Made by a program: the position numbers and the translations under genes
Part shown: positions 1-12,582 of the stretch, in pieces
Layout: every line of letters starts with the position of its first letter
Numbering within the stretch: position 1 is the stretch's first letter
Notes under the pieces: model-generated
The model's database searches: none
Told to the model about the DNA's origin: nothing
What the model saw: the letters and a program-made list of their open reading frames with translations, nothing else
NCBI GenBank assembly: GCA_036346355.1
Contig: CM070580.1
Location: forward strand, 25,339,374-25,403,373
Direction of reading: 5' to 3'
Source: Rhipidocladum racemiflorum
Taxonomy: Eukaryota; Streptophyta; Magnoliopsida; Poales; Poaceae
Length of the DNA: 64,000 bases

Positions 1-303
1 ACCTCGGCTAGCAAAAAGGGCTCGAATTCTGTAGACAAGAAGATCAAGAAGAAGAAGAAAAAGCAACCCTCGCCAGCCATGGTAGCCGCGGTGGAACAAC
101 AACAACCCCGAGCAACCCAGCCGCAGCGCCGGGGGTTTAACGCTCGGGGAAGAGGACAACCACACAGGCCTCGAGAGCGAGGCGACCAAGCGGACCGACG
201 GGGCGACCTCTACTGTCCGCTTCACCAGGCGCACGGGCACGATCTACGGAATTGCTGAACATGGACCTACCGCCTGGAGCAGTTTTACAGCGGCAGGGGT
301 CCC

Positions 304-930
304 ATGCCGACGCTTCCAGAGCAGGGTGAAAATGGCAAAGGTAAACAGCCCGCCGAGGAAAGTGAGGATGACATGGAATACCAAGAACCGAAGAATCACA
401 TAGCGGTCATCTTCGGGGGCTCCTCCGCCTACAAGTCCCGCCGGGACTTAAAGGACGCCGCAAGAGAAGTGCACCATGTTACCCAGGGTAAGCCTCCGGT
501 GCAGCAGCTGAAATGGTCTGAAATATCCCTCACCTTCTCCAAGGACGATTGTCCCCTTGGGATGACCAAACCCCAGAGGCTTCCGATGGTCGTGAACCCC
601 ACCATCGCCATACTGCTGTCGGTCGGGTCCTCATAGACTCAGGAGCTCTTTGGACCTTATTTCAGCCAAGGTTTTGGACGAGATGCGATTCCTCGTTCCA
701 AAATCAAGAGTGTAGCCGTGCCCTTCTTCGGGATAGTCCGGGCACCTCGATCAAACCTCCGGGGCAGGTCGTCCCGCCCGTGAGTTTCAGCGGCCCAAGT
801 AACTTCGTAACGGAGCTAATCACCTTCGAGGTGGTAGACTTGAGTCGGCCTACAACGCCATCCTCGGCAGCCGGCCTTGGCCAAGTTCATGGCCGCCTCG
901 CATCACGCAGCGTGTCGATTGCCTGAAGAT
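304..930 (+). pseudogene. gag tail and aspartic protease remnant (element A)
   Basis: The first frame covers the acidic linker that follows gag and a stretch starting HIAVIFGG that is typical of the gag-protease junction in these elements. A frameshift near 550-620 moves the reading into a second frame holding the retropepsin motif LIDSG (about 630-644). Downstream the phrase VTELITFEVVDL is recognisable; it matches TELVTFEVVDL in element B. The protease would mature the polyprotein. The catalytic Asp is kept, but the frame is broken on both sides, so no working enzyme is expected. Confidence 0.75.
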
Positions 931-1269
931 TCCGGACCAAACGGAGTCATAACGTCAAAGGGAACCACAAGTCCGCACTCAATTGCGGCAAAGAGCGCTG
1001 GATATGGTCGGTCGATTGCCCACTCGCGGCCACGACCAAGAGCCGAAGCATTCCGGCCTAAACTTGCCCTCCACTGGAGGAGAGACCAAGGTCGCTCCGC
1101 TCAACGAGTCGGAACCGGCCAAGGTCGTTCATTTGGGATCTTCCTTAGATCCCAAATAGGAACTCGAGCTCGTCACCTTCCTCCGGCAAGGTCGGATGTG
1201 TTCGCTGGGAACCATCCGACATGCCCGGGTCCCAAGGGAGGTGGTCGAGCACGAGCTATGATTCACTGA

Positions 1270-2850
1270 CAAAAAACCAAGAAGATGAAACTTAGACGCT
1301 TTTCCCGGAGAAGCAGCAATCATCCGGAGGAACTCGACAAACTCCTAAAAGCTGGCTTCATCGGTAGAAATCGAGCACTCCGAGTGGCTAGCCAATCCAG
1401 TTAGTCGAGGAAGAAAGGAGGCAAGTGGCGCGTAATGCGTCGATCACACGGGTCTGAACGCGGCATGCCCAAAAGACAACTATCCGTTGCCTCGCATAGA
1501 TCAATTGGTGGACGCGACGGCGAGTCACGCACCATGAGCTTCCTAGACGCCTATTCGGGCTATCATCGAGATCGACTTATCGCGAAGACGAGGAAAAGAC
1601 TTCCTTCATCACCCCATTCGGTACCTTACGCTGCTCGACCATGTCTTTCGGTCACGAGAAATGCGGGCAACCTTTCACGCCTCATGCGAGAAAACTTTCG
1701 CACCAAGTAGGTCGAAATTTGGAGGTCTATGTCGGCGACATAGTTGTCAAAAGCAAGAGTACTTCGGTCACGTTCTTTGACTTGGAAGAAACTTTCAGTA
1801 ACCTCAATAAGCATCGAATAAAGCTAAATCCGAAAAATGCGTGTTCGGCGTGAAGGGTGGCAAGGTGCTCGGCTACATGGTCGGGCCACATGGCGTTGGG
1901 GCAAACCGGAGAAAATCGAAGCCATTGAGAACATGAGGTCGCCCACGTGCGTAAAGGAAGTACAAGCTCGACCTGAAGAATGGCCGCCTTAAGCGGTTCA
2001 TCTCCCGTGGGAAGCGAGGCTACCTTTCTTTAAAGCCCTCATAAGCATTACGGCTTCACGTGGACGGAGGAAGGCGATCGCTCGTTCAAAGAGCTAAAGC
2101 AGTACATCTCAAGCCGCCGTCCTCGTCACACCCACAAATGGGGAAGAATTGCTACTATACCTGGCGGCAACCCAAGCGGTAAGCTTCGGTGTTAGCGGTA
2201 GAGAGATGGTACCAGCGACCTATCTATTACGTCGAAGTACTTCATGGACCAAAGGAGCGTTACCGAAGTCCGAAACTCATACTCGTTCTTGATGGCCTCC
2301 AGGAAGTTGCGCCACTACTTTCAAGCACACAAGATCGTGGTGTCGGACCAGGTTTCCCACTCAGGGAAATCCTGAAAAATCGGGACGCCCGGTGGTCGCA
2401 TAGCCAAGTGGGCAATGGAGCTCGCCGAGTTCGATTTGGTGTTCTCGGCCCGTCGGCAATAAAATCACAAGTCTTGGCTGATTTCGTGGCGAGAATGGTC
2501 GGCTCGGCACCACCAGCCAGTAGGACCAATGATTCGAGGAAAACTCCTGGACCTTGTATTTTGATGGATCCCGAGCATACTGAAGCGCTCGGGAAATTTG
2601 GCGTCGTCTTGGTCTCCCGGATGGAGAGCAACTTCAAGATCGCCATCCAACTACATTTCGCCGCGACTAACAACGCGGCAGAGTACGAAGGCCTTTTGGC
2701 GGGACTTGAGCATGTAAATCGCTAGGAGTCCAACGGCTCACCGTGAAGGGCGATTCACGCTTGGTCGTGAACCAGTCAACAAGGAGTATCGGTGTTCGAT
2801 ACCTCAATGGCGCTGCACCTGGCCGAAGTAAGGAAGATGGAGAAATACTT
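1270..2850 (+). pseudogene. reverse transcriptase and RNase H remnant (element A)
   Basis: Fragments in several frames match gypsy RT. A piece near 1641-1853 carries the active-site block reading YVGDIVVKS, where the family and element B have YVDD; the first catalytic Asp is therefore Gly here. It is followed by the usual LEETF..LNKHRIKLNPK segment. The region 2189-2725 carries the RT connection and RNase H start (PIYYVEVLHGPKERY). At least four frame changes and several stops separate the pieces. Compared with B the sequence is markedly more decayed, which suggests an older insertion or relaxed constraint. Confidence 0.8.
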
Positions 2851-3063
2851 CAAGAATTTCAAGTAGTCTACATCCCAGGAAGGATAATTCCCTGGTGACC
2901 AAATGTCTAAGGTCGGTTCCTCTCAAACCACCGCTTCCGTGGTGCTTGTCGAGCACCTATATAAGCCCTCCATTCCCTCTCAAGAGGAGGCACCAGAGAC
3001 CGGCGGTAGGGTCTCCTTCCTCGAGCAAAGCGCCAAATTGGATGACGCCATTCATCCAATACC

Positions 3064-4252
3064 TTGCGCATGGGACATTGCCCGAGGAAGAAGCCGAGCG
3101 TTCCGGCTAATAAGGCGATCTTCTCAAGACAGATCGATCGAGGGCGACCTATACGGAAAGGCGCATTAGGAATCCTTTCCAAATGCGTCTCGGGAGGAAG
3201 GCGATACCTTCTTCGTGATATCCATGAAGGGATGTGCGGAGCTCACTGCGTCTTCGTAACGCTTGTGAGCAAGGCCTTCCGACTAGGGTACTCTTGCCCA
3301 CGGCTTTGGCGGGCCTTACGGTCGGTCGTAATGACTGCCGAGCATGCCGCTTCATGCTCGAAAAGCCCGTCAACCAGCATATACCACCGCAAACCATACC
3401 ACTCTCGTGGCCGTTTCTCGACAGGGGCTCGATGTCCTTGGACCCTTCCCCGAGGTCGAAAGGTCGCAAGTACTTGCTCGTGGCCATCGACACTTTCACT
3501 AAGTGGATAGAGGCCGAGCCCGTCTCAACCATCTCGGCCCAGCGGCCAAGAGGTTCCTTCGTAGCAATGTGGTAACTCGGTTCGATACCCGGCCGTCTCA
3601 TCACGGATAATGAGACCCAATTCACGATGAACTATTCCAAAGTTATCGCGAAGAGGTCGGGACCAAGGTTCGCTTACTGTGGCGCATCCACAGAGCAACG
3701 GAGCAGCCGAACGAGCAAATGGGCAGCTAGTCCAGGGCATAAAAAAGAGGGTCTTCAAGACCCTCAACTAGCACAAGCAGCAGTGGGTGGATGAACTTCC
3801 CGCTGTTCTTTGGTCTGTCCGCACCACGACGAGTCGAGCCACAAAGCGAACGCCTTTCCAACTCGTCTACGGTGCGGAGGCCATCCCCGCCGAAATCGTG
3901 CTAGGTTCCCCAGAGTGCAATCGATCGATTCCATCGATCAAGAGGTTGAGCGCCTCGTCGACCTGGACCTCGTCGAAGCAACACGCGAACGGGCGTTGCT
4001 CCGGTCTGCGGTTTACCTACAGGCTCTTCGTAGGCACGCAGCCAAGACAGTCCGACCTAGGGTCCTACAAGTTGGCGACATGGTCTTACGAAGAATTCAA
4101 GACCTGTCGAAAGCCAACAAACTGACCCCAAGGTGGGAGGGACCCTACACGGTCGTGTCTCAAAGACGCCCGGGCCGTCGCCTCGCGATGCCGGATGGTC
4201 GGGAGCTCACCAAAGACTGAACATCGATCAACTGCGTAAATTCTACGTTTAG
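3064..4252 (+). pseudogene. integrase remnant (element A)
   Basis: The core of a DDE integrase is readable in pieces: a KYLLVAIDTFTKWIEAEP block near 3470-3520, a HPQSNGAAERANGQ block near 3685-3725 that carries the catalytic Glu, and the C-terminal LWSVRTTTSRAT..TPFQLVYGAEA block near 3810-3890. Frameshifts separate them. The equivalent in element B (34781-35752) is one open frame, which makes the alignment clear. Pol ends at a stop near 4250; the next 680 bases to 4932 hold no recognisable coding sequence. Confidence 0.8.
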
Positions 4253-4932
4253 ACGAGTACTCCTATCTCGCGCCCCTTGCGTTCTTTCCAATAAAACATT
4301 TCCCCTCTTTCTCGTGTTTTCGTCCTCGCTTTGTCGAACGAGCATCGTCGTCTACCAGCACTGCAGACGAGCTTATCCGACAAGTATGTGCGCACCATTT
4401 CCCTTGGCCCCCGGCCGGATGCTCGCCCAATCGTTCACTTTTCGCAGTAGCTCTTCATCAGATGCGTGGTCGGGCGCGAGCATCCACTCTAAGCCCGCTC
4501 GGTGACCACTCGGGTATGGCGGCTCTACGTATTGTTGGTTTAAAGCTCGTCTACTCTGTGCTCACACTTTTCTCGACACACCGACCTATTTAAATCATTC
4601 AAAAAATCGTCACGACCAAAACGACCCTTAAATTTTCCCATGAACAAACTCGTGCTCAATAGCGGTGAGGACACGACCTTGGTCCATGGCAGGGGGGCTC
4701 CGTATGGTAGGAACGTTCCGTCCCTTCTTCCAAGGATCCTGTGCTCGTATCTATGCTATATGCTCTTATGCAGGAACTTATTTTCTTTTCTCAGTAACCG
4801 GATCATATAGGCATATGTTGAAGGCGAGCTTGAGAAAACAGCAAGAACCAAACACCTGCAAGTTTGCTCATTTAACCCGAAAGGTTGTTTTCTTTTTTAC
4901 AGGATTTACGCGAGCTAAAAATAAAAGAAGAG

Positions 4933-7900
4933 CTAAGTCCTACGCTCGACCTGAAGAGCAGCAAGTTCCTCCTTAAGGGAGTCGACCTCTGCCTCCAGGT
5001 CCAAAACTTTCACGAGCAAAGACGACCTTCACCGCTGTCCCGAAGGCGCTGCACCTCCTTGAGCTGGGCCTCTTCACGCTCCCGAGCTCGTTGGAGTTCG
5101 GCGCGCAGGTCGGGGACCTCCAGCCGCAACTTCCCCAGCTCCTCTTCGAGGCCGGCACACTTCTGTTCCGAAGTGTTCTTCGCCGACTCACTCTCAAAGA
5201 GCTGGTCCCAAAGCCCGACGATGAGGCTCTTCGCCGACTCCAGCTCCTTCAGGTCGGCCTCGCGCACCTCGGAGACCCGACGCTCGAGATCGGAGATCTT
5301 GGCGTCTTGCTCGCGATGGTACGCCCAGAACTCCTCTGCTGGAACTGCGGAGGCATCGATGTCCTCCATAGCCTTCGCAGCAAACTTGGAGCAAAGGGGA
5401 AGGAAAGCCAAGAAGAACCCCTAGAAGATTGCTCGACTCATATAAAAAGTTGAGAGCAAAACGCTTACCAGAAGAGCCCGGCTGACCAGCTTATCTTGAA
5501 GCCGCTGGCGGTCGGTGGCGCCAGCTCGGAAAAAGGGATTAACCCACGCAGGGTCATCCTGATCCCGAGCTAGCGCATCACGATCTTGCCCCTCACAGGC
5601 ACCGGTGCTCCGGGAGGGCAACGACGTCTTCTTCTTCGACCAACCCAGGGCGCCCGAGGTTGGTCGCCTGCGTCGACAGGCGGCTCGTGGCCGCCTTCCT
5701 CCTGCCCGGCCGCTGCGCTTGGGGACTGGACGCCGACCGCCGCTTCCGCCCCTTGCACCTCCGCGACCGGAAGCAATGGGAGCTCCACGCTCGGAGGCGA
5801 TTGGTCGAGGACGACCACCTCTGGCCCATCAACGGCCACCTCCTCTTCGTGGTCCGCAGACGGAGGCAGCTGGTCGGGCTCAGCGATCACTTCCGCGGCT
5901 GGAAGTGGCTGGGCAATCACGACCGCGTCTTCCCCTTGGTCCGCAGTTGGAGGTGGCTGGCTGGCAGTAACCAGCTCCTCCTCTTGGCTCGCGGCCAAGG
6001 GCGGTGGGTCGAAAGCCGCCATCGCTTGACCACCGGAGCCCGTCGCCTGGGGCTCGCTTGCGCTTACCCCTTCGCAAGGGACCAAGGCCAAGGCTTCTTG
6101 GTCCTCGACCCTGCGGCTCCTGCTCCTCCGGTGGGATAGGTTCCACGTCCATTGAAGGAAGCCAGGTCCCGTAGAAGGAAGCTCGGACTCCGAGTCCGCG
6201 GTGGCGGCAACTCCTCCCACGCCTCGGCCATCACTTGGTCGACGACGCGGTCGAGCTCGGCGTCAATCGCAGAACCGATAATCTCCTCGACCATCCGACG
6301 GAAGTCCAAAAGCAACACCCGAAGCTATCACGCCCACGCCAAACAGGGTGGGGTTAGCCCAAGAAAATCGCAAGACAAGAACGAGAACAAGAGAATGAAG
6401 TGGAAGCTTACCTTCCGCCTGACGAGCAGCGCCATCCTCTTCGGCCTCCTCGCCTAGGGCCATGGGCGACCTGCCCGCGGCGGCCTCGTAGGCCTCGGCC
6501 ACGACCACGACGCGCTCCTCCGCGGCGTCGCTGGCACGTGCCATCGCCGGGTCGACGTCGTCCATGTCGACCTCTTCCAGCACCGAGGTTGCTTGAGAGG
6601 TCGACCTCCTGCTCCTTCTGACCAGAGCATAGGTGTCCTCCTCTTCTTCCTCCTCCTCGAGGGCATCGACCACTCGAGTAAGCTGGTCCTGGAGGGCCTT
6701 GATCTGCCTCTCCAGCCGCTCCTTGGTCGGGAGGGACCTGGCCTCCTCCTCGGCCTTCCTCGCCTGCTCGGCGAGCTTTTCCAGTCGGCCCATCAGCTCC
6801 GGCCTCCTCTGTTTGAAGTCATCATACCAGATTCGGAGTTCGCTTACCTCCTGGCGGTCGGCGTACTCAAGGTGCGGCGTGGTGGTCCTGGTCGAAGCTC
6901 GGCGCCTCGACCGCTTGGCGCGGGGAGGCGAGGCGGATGCCTGGCGACCTCGACCCGCCAACCTCTTGCAGGAACCCCTGGCCGGGGTGCTGGCTTGCGG
7001 CGTGACTGCGGCCGACACGGCAAGGTCAAGGGCGACCTTCTCCCGCAAACAATCGGGAGAAATAAGCTCGGAAAAACATGCGCGGATAGAAGCAGAAGAG
7101 GTACTAACTGCGTCACATGATCAAAGACGTTCTTGGGGATCGGCGATTGGGCGTCGGCTCCTTCTCCTTCTGGCACCGAACATCTCGGCGACCCTCTCGT
7201 CAACTCCGTCCTCGGGCTGCGTCACAACCGAAGATTAGAAAGCGGCGATCACGTAGCGGCGATGCTCGGAAAGAGGTCCAGAACATACTGCGTTGTCCTC
7301 ACGGGTGAGGTCATGCCACCCGGCCACCTCGAAGAAGGGTGCTCGCGGCGCCTCGGGGGACACCCGGTTGAAGGTAAAGTCCTCGGCGATATCTCGACCA
7401 AGAGCCCCATCTGGCGAGCTCATCGATCGCCCCGAGCACCCGCTTCTTCCTCAGCCGCACAAAGTGGGCGCGCTGCCTCGATGAGGGCGAGCGTCCTCCC
7501 AGATGTAGACCAACTGGGACCCTCCGCCTTCTTCCGTAGAATCAGAGGTCGGCCCAACCCGACACCGAGTCCTTCAAAGCAACAAGAGGGTACTCGTATG
7601 GTCGGTTGGGCCGGAGGCGAAGATAAACGCAACCGGCGGAGCCATCCCGGCCGGTGCGGAAGGGGGAGTAGAAGTGGAAGAAAAGGCTAGCCGTGGGCAC
7701 TACACCCACGTACGCCTCACAAAGATGGGTGAAGATTGCGAGAGAAAGGATAGAGTTGGGGTGGAGATGAGAGATCTCGCACCCACAGAAGGCAAGCACG
7801 GAGGCGAGGAAGTCGCTCTCGGGCAGACGAAGCCCGTTGATGGCGTACAACTCGCAGGAGACGATCTACGTCTCCCGCGGTGCCGGCACCGCGTCGTCCC

Positions 7901-7994
7901 AAGGCACAAGACCCGAGCTTGGGTCGACGTACCCCTCATCCGTGAGCACCTGGAGCCTCCTTCGGGTCATCTGGCTGACCTTGAAGCGCGCCAT
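4933..7994 (-). pseudogene. antisense gene of Tat-type gypsy element A (PF04195-like N-domain, coiled-coil C-end)
   Basis: Read against pol, this starts at an ATG at 7994 (MARFKVSQMTRRRLQVL) and ends at a stop at 4933. The N-terminal domain (about 7540-7994) contains ELYAINGLRLPESDF and HLHPNSILSLAIFTHLCEA, the pattern I associate with the Pfam family named putative gypsy-type transposon domain. A middle part is rich in acidic and Ala/Pro runs. The last part (about 4933-5411) is a coiled coil of heptads with Leu, Glu and Arg. One in-frame TAG lies after residue 42, and other breaks suggest either introns or decay. Elements B and C have the same gene in the same position and orientation. The function is unknown. 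The plus-strand open frames that overlap it are shadows of its GC-rich codons. Confidence 0.7.
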
Positions 7995-8414
7995 GGCCAA
8001 AGAAGGAGGAGGAGCGAAAAGGGTTCTTGGGCGCTAGGGCTCTTGGAAGGTTTTTTTTGGCCGAAGACGAGCAAAGAGACACGGTGTAACTCCGACCTCT
8101 CCCGGTAGAAAGGGTTAAAAAGACAGTGAAGGGACGGGATAAAAATCGCCGCCTATCACGTAGCGACACCTGGCCGGAGAAAGCGCCGCTTTCCGAGAAA
8201 CTGCCGTACCGTTGCAGGAAGGCTTCTCTGAGAAGGAACCGCAGAACAACCAAACGACGCGCCCACGCGGAGTAAGCACGCGGCGGGTAAAGAAGCTCGT
8301 CTCCCGACGTAAAATGGTCGTGAGCCACGGCCAAGAGAAATTCAATCCCCCCTCAAGTCTTCTTAGGCTCAAGGGGAAGCCCGAGGGTTCCCCGCTTGAA
8401 CCTCGGGGGCTAGC

Positions 8415-9051
8415 TGTCGGGGATTGGCTATCTGGCAAAAGACCACGGTACCCCCGTGAAAAGCTAAACCCGCCGACCTCGCGATACTAAAAGAAGATGC
8501 TTGGGAGAACGAAACGAGCATCCCTCCTTCTCCTCCGAGCATACGCGTTTGCGCCTTTACTCGCAGAAGTACCAAACACGCCCCCCCACGAGCAAGCATG
8601 CTCGTAGAAGCTACGACCTACTCGGGTGTTTGGTCGGAGGGCCCAGCGAACGCTACGAGGAAGGAAGGAGCCAACCAATCAGCCGGAAATCAAGGGAGAT
8701 CATACCCGAAATTCAAATAGCGCGAAAATCAAGGACAGCGGGTCACGGATATGGATACGTAGCGTGATCCCAGGAGGTAGTTGCCCTTTTTGGTACCTAT
8801 AGTCGTATTATTTAAACCCCCCGGAGGATTTGTAAGGGGAGAGGAAAAAAAGAGATAGAACATAATACACTGGAGTAGGGCTGTTATCCCGGCAGAGGGA
8901 GGCCCGAACCAGGATAAACACCGTGTCCCCCCTTTTCTTCTTCTCCCGACCTGGCATCGCTCGAACGACCTCTTCGATCCGTACGACGGGGCTCTGTTGA
9001 TCCCCCATTCAACAAGTAAGCTCGACGGGAGCCGTTCTCCAATCGTCGACA
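8415..9051 (+). repeat. 3' LTR of gypsy element A (637 bp)
   Basis: It starts TGTCGGGGATTGG directly after the polypurine tract and ends CCAATCGTCGACA. Element B's LTR in its own orientation starts TGTCGGGG and ends with the same CCAATCGTCGACA, so these are LTRs of one family. A TATA-like TATTTAAA lies near 8808, and a pyrimidine-rich stretch with GGCCCGAACCAGG lies in the transcribed part, as in B. Confidence 0.85.
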
Positions 9052-9424
9052 CGACCTGATTCAGGTCGGGAAGGAATCTCTGCGTAGGATTACGTGTAGA
9101 AGAACCTTTCTATGATAGGTACAGATAACCGTTTGGAGGTTACTCTCTACGAAGAGACGTCTCTCCGACGAAAAAACATCTCTCCGGTGAGAAGACACCT
9201 TTGGACCAAAAAAACACCTTTTGACAGATACTTGACTTATTTTTTTGTGATTTTTTCTACTTCGGTTTTTAGTTGCCAACCCATCAGATCAGATACTCCT
9301 TGTGAAAACTGTAAAAGCAAAAAGAGTATTAAAAATTAATTACACTTTTTTCTTAGAAATTTCAAAAAAGAAATAAAAGTACCTTAAACAACAAATTGTT
9401 GAGGTCTTGTTGATTTATCCCCTC

Positions 9425-11303
9425 CTAATTGGTACTTGGTAGTATCAAGAGAGGGTCATGCTCGGTCTCAGTGATGCCAAGCGTTGTTACGCTTTCATCC
9501 ACTGGTCTATCGTCTTCGGTTGAGGCGATAGCCACTTCTTGGCTCACCCCGACCTCTACCTCCGCTGCCTTGGGAGAAGTGATAAACTCCTCCGCAATGG
9601 TAGATAGCCCGCCGATCTCAATAGTCGAAGGAATTTCACCTTCGGTGTTGGTCGGCTCAGCTCCTACGCTTAGACCAGTGGATCTCCTCGATAGTAGACT
9701 CCAAAGGCAGAATTGCTTGAGTCGGTTCATTACTGGACAAAGGAGGCACCTCGGATTCTACTTGAATTTGAGGAGTAGTCGGGGGGCTGGAAGAAAAAAA
9801 GTAAGTATAAAGACAAAATTTACTGATTTTAAGAAGAAAAAAAATACAAAAGACTTACTTGTAGAAGAATACTTGAGAATGTATCTGCCAAGAAAGCCAA
9901 AGAGTTCCACTTTCTCCAACGGTTGGAACAAGAGCTCTCTTCCTCTTGATGACAAGAGGGATGTCACCACTCTCTTCCTCCTCCTCACCCTAAACATGTG
10001 AAATATATGGAATAATTCTTATATGAAGTATTCCATATACCATATCGTTTTTTATTTACCCGTGAGGAAGTTCTTCTTTGTGCAACAACCGAAGTTCGTT
10101 GAACTTGAGGTTGGCCAGTACTTCCTTCCAAGTGTGTGCTCCGCACCGACCTAGTGTTGATCAGATCTACACCAACCGATGTAGTAGATGTCGTACCCAC
10201 CACAGTCGAGGTCATCCTGTCTACGTCTCTTTTCTTCTTTGTCGCAGGAGCCAGGCAAAAACCTCAACTTGGTCAGCAACGCATTTCCGATCATGCATCT
10301 GAGGATGACAAAATGAAATAGAAATTTAGAACAAATGCCAATTTGATTCTAATACCAATTATACTACTTAGTACTTACCTCGATGCGTTTATTAATATAC
10401 TCATCATTTTGACCAATCAGACTAGCCGGTTGTTTATCCAACACAGCCTGATTATATCTGTCCGAAGAAATGCGTAACCCTTGCACAGGTTTCCCTGTCA
10501 GTCAAAACTAAAACATACAAAGAAAATGTGTAAGTAAAAAATAATTTTAACAGCTAAAGAGAAAATAAAGGTTGAAATTTAAAGATTCTTACCTCCAGGT
10601 TTGTCCTTAGTTAGATCTTGGTTACCGGAATCGCGTTTTTAGAGGGCTCAACTTATGGAATAAAAAAATCATAAACGAATTTATGTCATGTAAGCCTTCT
10701 TTCCACCAAATTGAAGATATCATCGATGATCTTACTTTTTTTATTGGTGAGTACTAAAGAGCCCCTCTCAAATTTCGCTTCTACCTTCGATCAATAAGGA
10801 GCAGATTTACCAAAGAACCGAAGGCGACTGCCGCCTAGGATCTCGGAGTAAAACCACTCCTTCCGATAATCTTTTCATGTATCCTTGATAGGGAGCAAGG
10901 GAGACATGATATTGGTTGGAAGTTTAAAATAAACATTTCCAAAAACTGCAAAAGTTTTGTTATTTCTACTATATTGATAGAAGAAGTAGAAAATACGAAT
11001 TGAAAGAGGAATGCCTAGAAAAGCCTCGCAAAAATGCGAGAAAATACTCAAAATCAAAATAGAATTAGAGAGAAGATAATGAAGTTCGATCTTGTAATGA
11101 TCAAGAATGTCACCCAGAAATTCACTCTCGGGGAGACGAAGCCCTAACTTGACAAAAGTAGCAAAAAGAACAATTCTCCCCTCTTTGGGAACAGGTTTAG
11201 TGTCTTCTCCGCTGGGATCCCAACGCAACATTTTGCATGGAGGGATCAAACCTTCATCAACAAATTCATGAATCTTCGCCTCAATAAGAATCGACTTCTC
11301 CAT
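9425..11303 (-). pseudogene. antisense gene remnant of gypsy element C
   Basis: The 5' part (10875-11303) is one open frame starting MEKSILIEAKIHEFVDEGL. It contains LGLRLPESEFLGDIL and LSNSILILSIFSHFCEAFLG, which align with the antisense genes of elements A (LRLPESDF, PNSILSLAIFTHLCEAYVG) and B. The reading continues past a stop (KDT*KDY) into a conserved-looking stretch with more stops down to about 10690. Further minus-strand pieces (9425-10215) are rich in Ser/Thr and acidic residues and are separated by AT-rich segments that could be introns. The base composition is much more AT-rich than in A and B, so this is a diverged subfamily. Confidence 0.6.
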
Positions 11304-12582
11304 TTCAAAAGAAGCAAAAAAAATAAAGAAGAGAAAATACTAAAGGGAAAAGACAAAAAGCTTCAAAGAACTGAGAGAAAAGTAAAATAACGCAGAAAAC
11401 AGTTTTCAAGCAACTAGCAATGTGAAGCATCCAACTAGCAATGTGAAGCATATCCTCTTCCCTATATTTATACTTTTTTGATGTTGCTTCGGTTATTTAG
11501 GAAATCGAAAAGATTTCTCGAGATGCAATTGGCGGCATGATTAGCGTGACATCACAAATATCTTGGAAGTTGAAAAGTCTTAAGGAGATACACGTGTTCT
11601 CTCAAGACTTGGGGGCTAGCTGACGACGATTGTCTGAGGCCCATTAAATGATTACGGTTTTTGAAAAGTCAGTCATATCCTCATAAATGCGGCCCATATA
11701 ACAAAGAGACACATAAAATGTCTCGGTCAAACATTACTGTTGACCACAAAATAACTACCCGATCTAGAATACAGGTCGGACGAAACCTGAGCTTCTACCA
11801 TGTTACGAAAAGGGCAGGTGTCAACAGACCAACTTGGAAACCATTACAGGTCGGACATAGTGTCCTTTATCACACTGACCTAAGCAAAAATTGGGTAAAT
11901 CCTTGCCCTGACCTGAATCAGGTCGGGAAGGAATCTCTGCGCAAGGATTACATGCAAAAGAAGCTTTCGTTGATAGGTACAGGCAGCCGTTTGGAAGTTA
12001 CTCCTTACGAAAAGGCGCCTCTCTGACGAAAAGACACCTCTTCGGTGAGAAGACACCTTTTAACCAAAAGATACCTTTTAATGAGACGACTCATCTTTAA
12101 AGATGATAAATGCCATTAGGGATGGGCATATTTTAATAGAAACCAAATTACTGAACCAAACCGAACCGAATTAACCGATTTTTTTGGTTTTCGGTTTTTA
12201 GTTCTGTGTTTATTTTAGAGCTATTCGGTGTTCGATTCGGTTTTTGACTTATGGAAACCGAAATGACCAAAGACTCGAATAGAGTCGGCTATTCCTTCAG
12301 TCCTTCCTTACACGAAGACGGAATGCGTTTCCGACTTCTCCCCTCCTCCATAGCACCCTTGTCTCCAACTCTCTGCCTCCAAATCCGCCCGGTCGACCTC
12401 CTCCTCACCCTCGACCCCGCCTCCTCTAAGGTCGCCGACTCGCCGAGCTCATCTATGCCTCCAAATCCGTCGGTTCGACCTCCTCCTCGCCCTCAACCTC
12501 GCCTCCCCAAGGTTGCCAAGCTTGCACTCCAAATCTCTCCCTAGAGTTCTCATCTCCGCCTTCAAATTCATCGGATCGACCT

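Larger units (their letters stand above)
1..9051 (+). mobile_element. Ty3/gypsy element A (Tat-type), 5'-truncated by window edge
   Basis: This is the 3' part of an LTR retrotransposon. In order it shows the gag tail, protease, reverse transcriptase, RNase H, integrase, a roughly 3-kb antisense gene, a polypurine tract (CCTCGGGGGCTAGC, 8401-8414) and a 3' LTR. The gag start and 5' LTR lie off the left edge. The same layout and closely similar proteins occur in element B (30407-41332), so A and B are one family. A gene running against pol between integrase and the 3' LTR is known from Tat-lineage elements such as Grande and RIRE2. Pol is broken by many frameshifts and stops, so the copy is old and cannot act on its own. 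It appears to sit inside an LTR of element C, whose sequence resumes at 9052; the TSD cannot be tested because the left end is missing. Confidence 0.9.

Noticed and set aside
5586..7690. Several plus-strand frames of 100-200 codons rich in Arg, Pro and Ser
   Set aside because: They overlap the antisense gene of element A in the opposite strand; GC-rich codons create such shadow frames and no domain is visible.
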